A stretch of DNA of 64,000 bases, taken from NCBI RefSeq assembly GCF_001866645.1, contig NZ_MLYP01000040.1, forward strand, positions 1 through 64,000. The letters run 5' to 3'. This DNA is from Streptomyces colonosanans. Lineage in GTDB: Bacteria; Actinomycetota; Actinomycetes; Streptomycetales; Streptomycetaceae. Both the position numbers and the translations under genes were made by a program. Positions 24,335 to 32,731 of this stretch are shown here, one piece after another. Below the pieces are notes generated by a model. It was not told the origin of the DNA, made no database searches, and was given only the letters and a program-made list of their open reading frames with translations. Position 1 is the stretch's first letter. Each line of letters begins with the position of its first letter.

Positions 24335-25090
24335 TTGCCTTTTTCCCTCCATCAGGGCGATGCCCTGCGCGTTCTCTCCACGCTGCCGGACGACTGCGTC
24401 GACTCCGTGATCACCGACCCGCCGTACAACAGCGGTGGCCGCACGGGGAAGGAACGCACCTCCCGCAGCGCGAAGCAGAAGTACACCTCTACCGACGCCA
24501 AGCACGCCCTGCCGGACTTCACCGGCGAGAACATGGACCAGCGCAGCTACGGCTTCTGGTTGACGCAGATCATGACCGAGGCCCACCGGCTCACGAAGAG
24601 CGGCGGCACCGCGCTGCTGTTCACCGACTGGCGCCAGCTCCCCATCACGACGGACGCGATCCAGGCAGCCGGCTGGCTGTGGCGCGGTGTGCTGGCCTGG
24701 CACAAGCCGCAGGCCAGACCTCAAAAGGGGCGCTTCACTCAGAACTGTGAATTCGTCGTCTGGGCGTCGAAGGGCGCGATCGACGGCTCCCGTAACCCCG
24801 TCTACCTGCCCGGCCTGTACTCCGCCTCGCAACCGTCAGGGAAGGCGCGGCAGCACATCACGCAGAAGCCCGTCGAGGTGATGCGCGAGCTGGTCAAGAT
24901 CAGCCCCGAAGGCGGCACGGTGCTCGACTTCTGCGCAGGCTCCGGCTCCACCGGCGTCGCAGCCCTCCTGGAGGGCCGCGATTTCATCGGCGTGGAGAAG
25001 ACCGAGCAGTACGCGTCCATCGCGGCCGACCGGCTCGCCGAGACCGCTTGCCAGACCCTCACCCAGGACGACGTCACTCTGACCGCCTGA
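24335..25090 (+). CDS. DNA methyltransferase, N4/N6 amino type
   Basis: About 251 residues from the TTG at 24335, just before HQGDALRVLSTLPDDCVDS; an upstream TTG (24284) is possible. The catalytic motif DPPY is at about residue 28, and the S-adenosylmethionine motif DFCAGSGSTGVAAL is near the C-terminus. This order (IV before I) is that of beta-class enzymes, which methylate adenine N6 or cytosine N4. QKPVEVMRELVKIS before motif I is also typical. No restriction gene is adjacent, so it may be a solitary methylase that regulates the element or protects it on entry. Confidence 0.85.
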   Translation: MPFSLHQGDALRVLSTLPDDCVDSVITDPPYNSGGRTGKERTSRSAKQKYTSTDAKHALPDFTGENMDQRSYGFWLTQIMTEAHRLTKSGGTALLFTDWRQLPITTDAIQAAGWLWRGVLAWHKPQARPQKGRFTQNCEFVVWASKGAIDGSRNPVYLPGLYSASQPSGKARQHITQKPVEVMRELVKISPEGGTVLDFCAGSGSTGVAALLEGRDFIGVEKTEQYASIAADRLAETACQTLTQDDVTLTA

Positions 25091-25173
25091 CATCCCAGAG
25101 CCCGCCAGGCGGCCTGGCCCGCTGGTGCCGCATTCCCCCGTCGGCAATGGCTTCAAGGAGGCCCTGTCTACCC

Positions 25174-25821
25174 ATGTCCGAGTCCGTAACACCGCCCGAC
25201 AAGGGCGAGTTGGATCCCATTCGCATCCCTGGACCCCACCTCGAAGGGATCGAGGCCAGTGTGCGCAGACTGATGGAGCAGTCCGCCGTGCAGGCCAAGC
25301 AGCTCGACCACCTCGCCTCAGCCCCGGCACCGGCTTCGTCGCCCTCTCCGTTCGCTGCCTTCGGCATGCCCGGTTTCGGTAAACCACCAACGGTGGTTCA
25401 GCCGGAGCCGCAGCCGATTCTGGAACTGGACGGCGAAGCGTACGAAGACGAACTCGACGCCCTGTCGGACTGGGTCGACGACTGGCTCATGCCGGTCTAC
25501 GGGGCTGAGGTCACCACGGCGGCGCCCTGGTGCCTGCAGTGGCAGGAGCACGACGATGTCGTCGCCTGGCTCCACGCCTTGTGGCTCGCCTACCAGCAGC
25601 ACAAGGATCCTGAGGCTGGATTGAGCGGCCTGTTCGTATGGCATCGGGACTTCCTCACCCATGCCATCGCAGCGATCCGCGCGCCGGGTGGTCCGCTGTC
25701 GGCCTGCATGACTTCTCCCGAACGGCCTGCGCACCGCCTCCTGCCTGGGCCGCCCCCGTCAGTGCGTACGGAGAAGGCGACCACGCCGGAGGCTGCCGGG
25801 CCGGACGAGCTGACGGCATGA
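25174..25821 (+). CDS. DUF4913 protein
   Basis: 215 residues from the ATG at 25174 (MSESVTPPDKGE); AAGGAGG lies about 14 bases upstream, farther than usual. After a linker, residues about 85-180 form the DUF4913 domain: ALSDWVDDWLMPVYGAEVTT, WCLQWQEHDDVVAWLHALWL and LFVWHRDFLTHAIAAIRAPG. The family is common on actinobacterial conjugative elements and has no known function. It overlaps the RelE-like gene as ATGA. Confidence 0.75.
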   Translation: MSESVTPPDKGELDPIRIPGPHLEGIEASVRRLMEQSAVQAKQLDHLASAPAPASSPSPFAAFGMPGFGKPPTVVQPEPQPILELDGEAYEDELDALSDWVDDWLMPVYGAEVTTAAPWCLQWQEHDDVVAWLHALWLAYQQHKDPEAGLSGLFVWHRDFLTHAIAAIRAPGGPLSACMTSPERPAHRLLPGPPPSVRTEKATTPEAAGPDELTA

Positions 25822-26303
25822 ATGCGGGAGAGCAGCGGCCGGCGTTCGGCCTGAGCTTCGATCCCCGTGCCCTGACCGATCTCCTTCAGGCTCCCAGCGA
25901 TGTCCGCGACCTCACCCTCGCCTACTTGCAGGAAGTCGTGAACGCGCAGCGCTTCGGGCTCCGCCTCACAGGCGACTTGGAGGGCTACCGCAAGCTGTTC
26001 GTAGATTCCCGCAAGGACTGGCGCGTCGTCTACGGCGTCCGAGCGGCACCAGAGGCCTCCACGCACAGGCGGGAGATCCATGTCGTCGCAGTACGGCCGC
26101 GTGCGGGCAACGACGTCTACGACGAGGTCGGCCGCCGCCTGGGGATGACCCGTCGGCCGCTGAGCGCCCGCACACACGCGGCACGCTCCCGCTCCCCGCA
26201 GCTCACCACCCGCGGCCCCGTACCCAGGCCAGGACCCCTGCCGTCCGCGACGCCGGGCCTGCCCCACCCCGCGCAAAGCCCTTCACAGCTTCACACCCGC
26301 TGA
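25818..26303 (+). CDS. RelE/ParE-superfamily-like protein with a long tail
   Basis: 161 residues; the start ATG overlaps the DUF4913 stop. Residues about 12-108 follow the RelE/ParE pattern: two helices, the strand FGLRLTGDLEGYRKLFVD, the strand WRVVYGV, the strand REIHVVAVRPRAG, and a terminal VYDEVGRRLG. These toxins cut ribosome-bound mRNA or poison gyrase. The last 50 residues are an Arg/Pro tail not seen in typical members. No clear antitoxin is adjacent, unless DUF4913 plays that part. Activity is unknown. Confidence 0.65.
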   Translation: MNAGEQRPAFGLSFDPRALTDLLQAPSDVRDLTLAYLQEVVNAQRFGLRLTGDLEGYRKLFVDSRKDWRVVYGVRAAPEASTHRREIHVVAVRPRAGNDVYDEVGRRLGMTRRPLSARTHAARSRSPQLTTRGPVPRPGPLPSATPGLPHPAQSPSQLHTR

Positions 26304-26319
26304 TCTCAAGGAGCTGCCT

Positions 26320-27021
26320 ATGCCCCCAGATACCGCACCGAGATCTGCCCGGCGCGCTGTATCCCAGCTCGACCTGCGTATCGAAGCGGTGATCGGTCAG
26401 AGTATCGACACCCTGTGGGCCCACCGCGACCGCGGCGCCCTTAAGGAACCGCACGCCGAGCTGGCCGACCGGCACCGCGAGCTGGCCCATGCCGAGACCG
26501 GCGTGACCTTCTACCGCACCCTCCTGCACCGACTGTCCTCGGGGGAGTTCCTGGTCGATGCCGCTTTGCTCGAACGGATAGACCGCGCCGTGGACCAGCT
26601 GGAGGAGGCTGCCAGCGCCCGGGACACCGCCGCGCAGAGGGTGCTCGACGTGCTGCAGCCGATCGAGGCCGCCGCCCGATCGACCCCGAGTCCGGGGGAA
26701 CAGCAGATCACCGCGCACGACCAGGCGGCGCTACTGGCCATCACCGGCGGCGCCAAGCTCTACGAGCACCTCCTGACCGGTCGACTGTCGGTGACTACCG
26801 CGTCCGGAACCCGTATCCCCTACGCCGAGCTGCAGCGGCTCCAGTCCGCCGGTCTCGTCGCCCGCGACACCAGCCACCCTGTCCACGCGGGCCAGCCAGT
26901 CAGCGTGACCGACGCCGGCCGAGCTGCACTGGCCGCCAACCGCCGCCCTAAGCCGACCGAGGTGCCGAAACCGGCGACGAGGCCCGGAGCGTGGCCATCC
27001 ACCCCCGCACAACGGCGCTGA
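26320..27021 (+). CDS. helical protein with a C-terminal winged-helix-like part
   Basis: 233 residues; AAGGAG precedes the ATG. The N-terminal half is a helical hairpin of the type repeated downstream (FYRTLLHRLSSGEFLVDAAL, LERIDRAVDQLEEAASARDT). The C-terminal half (AALLAITGGAKLYEHLLTGR, TTASGTRIPYAELQRLQSAG, VSVTDAGRAALA) looks like a winged helix that ends in the usual TDAGRAAL wing. A DNA-binding accessory is likely; target unknown. Confidence 0.6.
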   Translation: MPPDTAPRSARRAVSQLDLRIEAVIGQSIDTLWAHRDRGALKEPHAELADRHRELAHAETGVTFYRTLLHRLSSGEFLVDAALLERIDRAVDQLEEAASARDTAAQRVLDVLQPIEAAARSTPSPGEQQITAHDQAALLAITGGAKLYEHLLTGRLSVTTASGTRIPYAELQRLQSAGLVARDTSHPVHAGQPVSVTDAGRAALAANRRPKPTEVPKPATRPGAWPSTPAQRR

Positions 27022-27050
27022 CCTGCACCCAATCCCCATCGAGAGACTCA

Positions 27051-27803
27051 ATGTCTTCCCCCGAACCGACCCCATCCGCCGGCCTGAATCGGCTCCCCGA
27101 ACTGGACTTCCGGCTGGACGGCCTTGACGCCGACGAGAAGACCAACGACGCGTTCTTCGACCAGATCGGCGTGAGCGACGACATGCTCGTCCCGCTCGCC
27201 GAACACCACAGCGCCGATGGCGTCCGCAGCTTTTACGTCCTGTACGACACAACGGCCACCTACGACCACCCTGGCGTCCCCCACTACATCGCCCTCTACC
27301 TGCAACGGGACCAGGAGAAGCGGACGTTCCGCTTCGAACATGCGCCACTGCCGCTGCCAGCGATGGCGCAGTCCTGGCTGATCCACCGCGGCTGCCCGCC
27401 GGATTCCATCGGACTCGCCCCCGAGCTGCGCACTGCGCCAGCGGACGAGGCGACGCGGGCTCTGGAGCGACGGCTCATGGGGGACGGCGATCACCACGCA
27501 CTCGGCTGGTCCTACACCCAGGACGACCCGGAGGACTGGGTCACCCTGGCGGCACTGCGAGCCCTCGACGAGCACGCTTCGTCTCCGTTCCGCGTCGTGA
27601 TCGAGGAGGTTGCTATCAAGGCAGGGACGCACACTCTGCGCGAGGGCGGCTTTGAAACGGCCGAAGAAGCCCTGACGTGGTGCCATGACCGTCTACGCGG
27701 CACGGAAAGACCGCTCCCGCCTGTCCGCCCGAAGCCCTCCCGTTCCCGGCCGGCCGCCGTGCCGAAGACGGCCGCTTCCCACCCGCCGGGCCGTTCACGC
27801 TGA
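27051..27803 (+). CDS. hypothetical alpha/beta protein
   Basis: 250 residues from the ATG at 27051 with GAGAG upstream. It has a mixed alpha/beta pattern (SFYVLYDTTATYDHPGVPHY, IALYLQRDQEKRTFRFEHAP, WVTLAALRALDEHASSPFRV) and ends in basic Pro/Arg residues. No signal or membrane segment. I do not recognise the family. It lies downstream of the winged-helix gene and is followed by a 25-bp palindrome. Confidence 0.6.
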   Translation: MSSPEPTPSAGLNRLPELDFRLDGLDADEKTNDAFFDQIGVSDDMLVPLAEHHSADGVRSFYVLYDTTATYDHPGVPHYIALYLQRDQEKRTFRFEHAPLPLPAMAQSWLIHRGCPPDSIGLAPELRTAPADEATRALERRLMGDGDHHALGWSYTQDDPEDWVTLAALRALDEHASSPFRVVIEEVAIKAGTHTLREGGFETAEEALTWCHDRLRGTERPLPPVRPKPSRSRPAAVPKTAASHPPGRSR

Positions 27804-27841
27804 GCCTCAATCCCGGCCGGCGAGGCGCAACATAGCCGACG

Positions 27842-27866
27842 ATCGCCGGTTGGCCAAACCGGCGAT
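27842..27866. repeat. 25-bp palindrome, copy 2
   Basis: ATCGCCGGTT, loop GGCCA, AACCGGCGAT: arms identical to those at 6529-6553. It lies 39 bases after the stop at 27803, in a gap before the SH3 gene remnant. The conserved arms in two separate operons argue for a specific function, not a random terminator. Confidence 0.8.
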
Positions 27867-27948
27867 TCTCCGGACTCTTATACGGCCGCCGGGACAACCC
27901 CGCATCGGTGCTCCAGCATCCCCCTACCCGAACGGAGGGTACTTCCGC

Positions 27949-28298
27949 ATGCGCGCAACCCGAATTGCCGTATCCGCCGTAATACTCAGCGCACTTGCCC
28001 TGCCGATGGCGCCGGCGGCCACCGCCACGGCTGCTCCGGCAGCCGCGCCGACGGGCGACCTAACCGCCCACTGCTGCAACGACCTGGGGTCGTGGGTCAT
28101 CGGAGCCAAGGCCATGACCATCCGCTCCACGGCTTCGGCCAAGTCCGCCAGTGTCGGCGTGTCCTTTACCTCGGCCGCAAGTTCACCGTCCACAAGGCCA
28201 GCGGCAACTGGCATTACATCAAGGACATCACCAGCGAAGTGAAGGGCTGGGTGCCCGGAACCTACGTCTGCCGCGATACCCGCATGCGCCTGGACTGA
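27949..28298 (+). pseudogene. secreted SH3-domain protein, frameshifted
   Basis: ATG at 27949 opens a clear signal peptide (RIAVSAVILSALALPMAPAA, Ala-rich cleavage region), followed by the start of a bacterial SH3 domain (MTIRSTASAKSASVGV). The rest of the domain (LYLGRKFTVHKASGNWHYIK, VKGWVPGTYVCRD) continues in another frame to the TGA at 28298. One extra base near 28160 explains the break. It would have been an exported wall-binding or adhesion protein of about 115 residues. A sequencing error is possible. Confidence 0.6.
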
Positions 28299-28385
28299 GA
28301 AGCAACTGGCAGCAACTCGCCTCCATCACAAAGCAATTAGCCCTTCTCACTCGCAGCAACCCTGCCCTCCAGAGAGGAGTTCTCC

Positions 28386-28847
28386 ATGTCCGACATCCCA
28401 CTCGATGCGATAGACGATGTCGTAGGCGTGCTCACCGAACAGGTCGAAGCCCGATTCGGAATGAATATGGACCAGTTGAAGGCCGCCGTTGCCGCAGCGC
28501 CGACCGCCAATGCCGACGCCACCGGTCTGGTCAAGTGGCACGGCCTTCTCCTCGAATCGCAGGCAGCACTCGAACGTGCGGAAGACGCCCTCCTCGCCTC
28601 GCTGGATACCCAGCCCAGCGAGGTCGACGATCCGACGATGGCGTTGGCGCACCGCGTCAACGCGGCCGTCACCGCCCGCGACGGGCGGGCCATGGTCGTT
28701 CGCTGGCTTCTCGACCCGAACGCTACGGGTAAGCAGAACCTTGCCACCGAGCGGCTGGCCCGGGTCCGCGGGCGCCGGGGCCCGGCAGTACCGACCAGCG
28801 CTCCGCCCCGGCCAGCGTCTCAGCCGGGAAGGAGCCTGTCGCGGTGA
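28386..28847 (+). CDS. small helical protein 1 of 3
   Basis: 153 residues; GAGAGGAG lies six bases before the ATG. It is mainly helical, with the pattern LLLESQAALERAEDALLASL, MALAHRVNAAVTARDGRAMV and a Pro/Arg tail. The two genes that follow encode proteins with the same helix order and the same AxARDxxA element, so the three look like a paralogue cluster. The stop overlaps the next start as GTGA. Function unknown. Confidence 0.6.
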   Translation: MSDIPLDAIDDVVGVLTEQVEARFGMNMDQLKAAVAAAPTANADATGLVKWHGLLLESQAALERAEDALLASLDTQPSEVDDPTMALAHRVNAAVTARDGRAMVVRWLLDPNATGKQNLATERLARVRGRRGPAVPTSAPPRPASQPGRSLSR

Positions 28848-29290
28848 GTGCCCAGCTCAAACTCAGCTCCTCGGACGACCGGCTGAACCGCGTCTTCGGC
28901 GCCCCGGTCCCCGACCTGTACACGCAAGCCGTCCGTCCCGAGGCTTCCCCAGCGTTGTTCCGCGCGCTGGAGCTGCGCTCCTTCCTCGCCCTGGCCGAAG
29001 AACAGGTTGCACAGGTCCGCGACCGCGTGCACGAGGCGATGGCCGCCGACCGCGACATGGACGAGCTGTCCGCTGAGGACCTGCGGATGGACGCGCAGTG
29101 GCTGGAGGCGGCGCTCGATGCCCGCGACGGCTACCGCGCCGCGCTCGATGACCTGCTGCGCACCATGCCCCCACCTGGCCAGCGTGCCCGGCCCGCCCGT
29201 ACCACGCAGCGGCTCGCCACCGCCCTGCCCCCGGCCGTGGCCGCCCCGGTACCCAAGAGTGCTGGGGCGGCCCGGACCCACCGACCGTGA
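28844..29290 (+). CDS. small helical protein 2 of 3
   Basis: 148 residues with a GTG start overlapping the previous stop. Helices LFRALELRSFLALAEEQVAQ and LRMDAQWLEAALDARDGYRA match the order seen in its neighbours, and a Pro/Arg/Ala tail follows. No catalytic residues or signal. Function unknown. Confidence 0.6.
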   Translation: MSAQLKLSSSDDRLNRVFGAPVPDLYTQAVRPEASPALFRALELRSFLALAEEQVAQVRDRVHEAMAADRDMDELSAEDLRMDAQWLEAALDARDGYRAALDDLLRTMPPPGQRARPARTTQRLATALPPAVAAPVPKSAGAARTHRP

Positions 29291-29301
29291 AAGCCCCCTG
29301 A

Positions 29302-29715
29302 TTGCCCCACCCGACGTCCACCGAAATAGCCGGACGGATCGAGGACCTCTACGGCGCCCCGCTCGCCGCCCTTGAATCCCACGCCCAGGACCGCCCGCCC
29401 GGCATGCTCTCCGCCCTCCTCGGCATGCATGACACGCTCGCCTTCGCCGAGCGCAGCATCACCGTCCACCGCGCCCGACTCGCCCAACTTGTCCAACCCG
29501 AGCGCCAGATCGGCACACACGAGGCCTCACACCTTCTCGACTGCGCCCGCCGCCTCGCCGAGGCGGTCGCCGTACGGGACGCCCAGGCCAGCTCGGCTTC
29601 GGCTGTTCTGCAGAGCCTGGGGCGCGTTGAGTCGCCCGAGCCATCCTCCGCTGCCGCGCCCGCCGTGGTGCCCACACTCCCCGCCCCGGTCACAAGCGCC
29701 GCACCGAGCCGCTGA
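29302..29715 (+). CDS. small helical protein 3 of 3
   Basis: 137 residues from a TTG. It begins with IEDLYGAPLAALESHAQDRP, then MLSALLGMHDTLAFAERSIT and LLDCARRLAEAVAVRDAQAS, the same helix plan as the two preceding proteins, and ends in a Pro/Ala tail. Function unknown. Confidence 0.6.
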   Translation: MPHPTSTEIAGRIEDLYGAPLAALESHAQDRPPGMLSALLGMHDTLAFAERSITVHRARLAQLVQPERQIGTHEASHLLDCARRLAEAVAVRDAQASSASAVLQSLGRVESPEPSSAAAPAVVPTLPAPVTSAAPSR

Positions 29716-29756
29716 CCCGCCGGGGTCACCCGTCACTCACCCAGGAGTTGCTCCCC

Positions 29757-30608
29757 TTGGCCCTCACCGGTCTGCCTCCCGATACCGATGCCGACATTGC
29801 CCGAGTCACCGAGGCGCTCGCCATGATCACTCCGCGCTGGAACGTGCGGATCCTGCTGGCCCTCTCCGGCTCGCCGCTGCGGTACAGCGAGATCGCGGCC
29901 AAGGTCTCCTGGCTGCAAAACGGCCAGCTCCACCCCAAGCTGCAGTCCCTGTGCGACGCCGGTCTCGTCCAGCGCACCGAGCACACCCCACGGCATGTCA
30001 CCTACGGCCACACCGACCGCGCCACCACGCTGCTGCCGGTCCTGCCGCTGATCGTCGCCTGGGCCGAGCAGTACCTGGAGAAACCGGAGAGGCCGCTTCC
30101 CGTGATCGAGCAGGTCGAGGACAGCCTCACCCTCCTGACCCGGCGACACGCCGCCGCGATCCTGTGGGCGCTCAAGATCCGGGGCGAGGCCAGCGGCCGG
30201 GCTCTGGCCCAGAAGGTCATGCCCGGCAGCGACTGGACCAACGTGTACCCGCCGCTTCGGCAGCTCGTCGAGGACGGTCTCGTCGAAACCGCCGGTACCG
30301 GGCACCCCTACCGCCTGTCCATTGCCGGTGATGGTCTCGGGCCCGTCCTGGGCGCACTGTCCGCATGGTCTGCCGGACAGCCCCTCGCACAGGCCGCGCA
30401 GCACCCGGTCTGGGGTCATCCCAAGACCGCGCCCGATCAGCGGATGTGGCTCAGCAACCCGCCGCGGATGCCAGCCCCGACGACCACGCCCGCACCCCAC
30501 AGGACCGGCCAGACCGCGCCACCGTCCTGGCAGCGCAACGCCCTGTTCTCCCACGCCACCCCCACCCGCCCACTGGCGGCACTTCCGACCGGAGGCCCGC
30601 GCCGATGA
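29757..30608 (+). CDS. tandem HxlR-type winged-helix regulator
   Basis: About 283 residues. The TTG at 29757 is preferred because CAGGAG lies about nine bases upstream; a TTG at 29748 touches that site. Two winged helices follow one another: the first with ITPRWNVRILLALSGSPLRY and LHPKLQSLCDAGLVQRT, the second with LTRRHAAAILWALKIRGEAS and VYPPLRQLVEDGLVET. Both follow the HxlR pattern. The tail is Pro-rich. It overlaps a second regulator and precedes the cargo cassette, which it may control. Confidence 0.7.
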   Translation: MALTGLPPDTDADIARVTEALAMITPRWNVRILLALSGSPLRYSEIAAKVSWLQNGQLHPKLQSLCDAGLVQRTEHTPRHVTYGHTDRATTLLPVLPLIVAWAEQYLEKPERPLPVIEQVEDSLTLLTRRHAAAILWALKIRGEASGRALAQKVMPGSDWTNVYPPLRQLVEDGLVETAGTGHPYRLSIAGDGLGPVLGALSAWSAGQPLAQAAQHPVWGHPKTAPDQRMWLSNPPRMPAPTTTPAPHRTGQTAPPSWQRNALFSHATPTRPLAALPTGGPRR

Positions 30609-31120
30609 CCACCCTCACCCAGACCGGAGTCCGGCACGCCTGCACGGTGCTGTCCACGCCGGCCCTGATCCGCCTGGTCACCGAGATCGACGACAACGGC
30701 CCCATCCCGCCGCGCGGACTGACCGGCACCCTCGCCAACCTCCCTGTCCCGCAGCTGCGTCAGGCCGTCGAGCAGGCCCGAGCTCTGGGGCTGATCCACC
30801 ACCGGCCCGGTGCCGGCCTTTGCCTGACGGCGTCCGGATCCGACCTGGCCGACGTGTACGACGCAATGGCGCGCTGGGCTCGCCACCATTGCGTTCCGGC
30901 GCCGGTCTGCAACTTCACCAGTCGTGTCCGGCACACCCTCTCTCTCCTCACCGTCCCACTTGCTGTGGCTTCGCAGGGCGTTACTGAGGGATCCGGAAGT
31001 GCTCCCCTGGCAGGTGCCGAGGCCGACGAGGACCTTGCCACGCCGCGCGGCCTACTTCACCAGTGGCTGCACGCTAACCCGCAGCTGGTCCAAGGCGTAG
31101 AAGACGAGCTAGCCGCGTGA
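30605..31120 (+). CDS. winged-helix regulator
   Basis: 171 residues; the ATG overlaps the previous stop. The winged-helix region covers residues about 12-80: TVLSTPALIRLVTEIDDNGP, a recognition helix with LPVPQLRQAVEQARALGLI, and the wing HHRPGAGLCLTASGSDLADV. It resembles half of the preceding protein, so the two genes may share an origin. It overlaps the transporter gene downstream as GTGA, which ties regulator and cargo together. Confidence 0.65.
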   Translation: MTTLTQTGVRHACTVLSTPALIRLVTEIDDNGPIPPRGLTGTLANLPVPQLRQAVEQARALGLIHHRPGAGLCLTASGSDLADVYDAMARWARHHCVPAPVCNFTSRVRHTLSLLTVPLAVASQGVTEGSGSAPLAGAEADEDLATPRGLLHQWLHANPQLVQGVEDELAA

Positions 31121-32334
31121 GGGCAGACAGAGGCCGGCCCGTCCGCCGTTCCTTCCTTTTCCGCGACGTCTACCTGCCCCGCTCGGCCGACGGCGCAGCG
31201 TCCGCGGTGGCCACCTACGGCATTCCGCTCAGCGTGGCCGCGACGACAAGGTCGGCCACGCTGACGGGACTCGCGTTCGCACTGGAGTGGCTGCCCCGCC
31301 TGGTGGCGTTCACGATGGCTGGCACCTTCGTCGACTGCCACGGAACCGTCCGCGTCTTCCGCATGGCGTGCCTCGCACGCACCCTGGCCGCGCTCATGGC
31401 GGCCCTGCTGCTGGCCGTCCCCGGTACAGGGGTGCCGGCGGCGGTGACGGTGATGGCGCTCGCCCCGCTGACCGGCTTCCTCACCGAGTGCAGCTTCATC
31501 GCGGCGGAGACCGCCGGCAGCGAGGCGAGCCGGACAGCCGGAGCCCGGACGCACAGGGTCCAGTCCGTTCTGCTGGGCATCGACCAGACCGCCATGCTCG
31601 CCGGCCCCCTGGCCGCCGGCCTGCTGCTGACGCACGGCGGACCCGCCGTCATGCTCAGCGCCCTCGCCGCTCTCTCTCTGCTCGCCGCCGCCCTCGTCCC
31701 GCCCCAGCCGACCGCGCCAAGCGGTTCCCCAGAAGGCCAGAGCGGTGTACGGGCCGGCTGGGGCACTCTACGCGCCCTACCCGCCCTGGCCTGGCTGGTC
31801 GGCGGCCTGATCGTCTCCAATACAGCCATCGCCCTGCTCCAGGCGGCCATGCCGGTCATCGTGGTCACCGAACTGGGCCGCTCCAGCGCCGATGCCGGAC
31901 TCATCTGGTCTGCCGCAGCCGTCGCCTCCCTGCTCGCCATCGCCGGCGCCCGCCGCGCAATCGACCGATGGGGGCTGTGGCCCGTCGGCGCCACGGCCGC
32001 CGTCATCGCAGCCGGAGCAACCCTCGCCATCGCCCAGGCCCACACCTATCGCGGATACGTCCTGCTGATCGCCGTCCTGATGGCCGGCGAGGGCGGCCTC
32101 ACCGTCGTCCTGCGCTCCCTGCGCTCCCACCTCATCCCGCGCGAGGTATTCGCCAGCACCCTGAGCCTGACGATCCTGCTGCTCCTGGCGCCCTTCCCCG
32201 CCGCCGGACTGCTCGTCGCAGCGCTCCCGCCCGACCTGATCGGGCACGCCATCACCGCCGCCGCCCTCCTGCAAGCCCTCGGCCTCTTCGCCGCCTTCAC
32301 CCGGCTGCGCACCCTGCACAGCATGCCCGCCTGA
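31117..32334 (+). CDS. MFS transporter
   Basis: 405 residues from a GTG that overlaps the preceding stop. About twelve hydrophobic segments are present (LTGLAFALEWLPRLVAFTMA, FRMACLARTLAALMAALLLA, WLVGGLIVSNTAIALLQAAM), with the loop AGTFVDCHGTVRVFR in the place of the usual MFS loop 2-3 motif. It most resembles drug or small-molecule exporters. Clustered with an ATP-grasp ligase, a second MFS protein and a HAD enzyme, it may export the product of that cassette. Confidence 0.8.
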   Translation: MRADRGRPVRRSFLFRDVYLPRSADGAASAVATYGIPLSVAATTRSATLTGLAFALEWLPRLVAFTMAGTFVDCHGTVRVFRMACLARTLAALMAALLLAVPGTGVPAAVTVMALAPLTGFLTECSFIAAETAGSEASRTAGARTHRVQSVLLGIDQTAMLAGPLAAGLLLTHGGPAVMLSALAALSLLAAALVPPQPTAPSGSPEGQSGVRAGWGTLRALPALAWLVGGLIVSNTAIALLQAAMPVIVVTELGRSSADAGLIWSAAAVASLLAIAGARRAIDRWGLWPVGATAAVIAAGATLAIAQAHTYRGYVLLIAVLMAGEGGLTVVLRSLRSHLIPREVFASTLSLTILLLLAPFPAAGLLVAALPPDLIGHAITAAALLQALGLFAAFTRLRTLHSMPA

Positions 32335-32426
32335 GCCCCGCCCCGAAAAGAACCGTTGCGTTCCTGCCCCCACTCGGCAGGACGGACTGCCCGGCCTTGG
32401 CCTCCCGTTGCCCGGACAGCCCCACG

Positions 32427-32683
32427 ATCACCGACCAGTTCCGCGACTTCGACGCCCAACACCGTGGAGCTACCGAGCCCTGGAACGGCTCGTCGAGGAA
32501 CGCCTCGCCGCCGGAGCCGGGCCGGTCGGGATGAAGGCACTCTTCGAGGCCCTGCGCCGGCGCCAGCCGGACGGGGTGAAGGGCCTGAACAACAACTACA
32601 CGGCTCTGTATGCCAGGCGGCTGCTCGCCGTCCATCCGGAGTGGGCGTCCGTGATTGAGGTCCGCCGCCGGCGCAGCCCGTGA
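32427..32683 (+). pseudogene. small hypothetical protein, apparent frameshift
   Basis: The C-terminal part (YRALERLVEERLAAGAGPVG, LNNNYTALYARRLLAVHPEW) has the pattern of a small protein known from Streptomyces elements. Its likely N-terminus (TDQFRDFDAQH) lies in another frame, and one missing base near 32464 would join them. No canonical start begins the first frame. Function unknown; sequence error is possible. Confidence 0.45.
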
Positions 32684-32731
32684 AGCTCACCTCCCCCCTG
32701 CCCCCATATTTGATCATTGAGGAGTTCGTTC

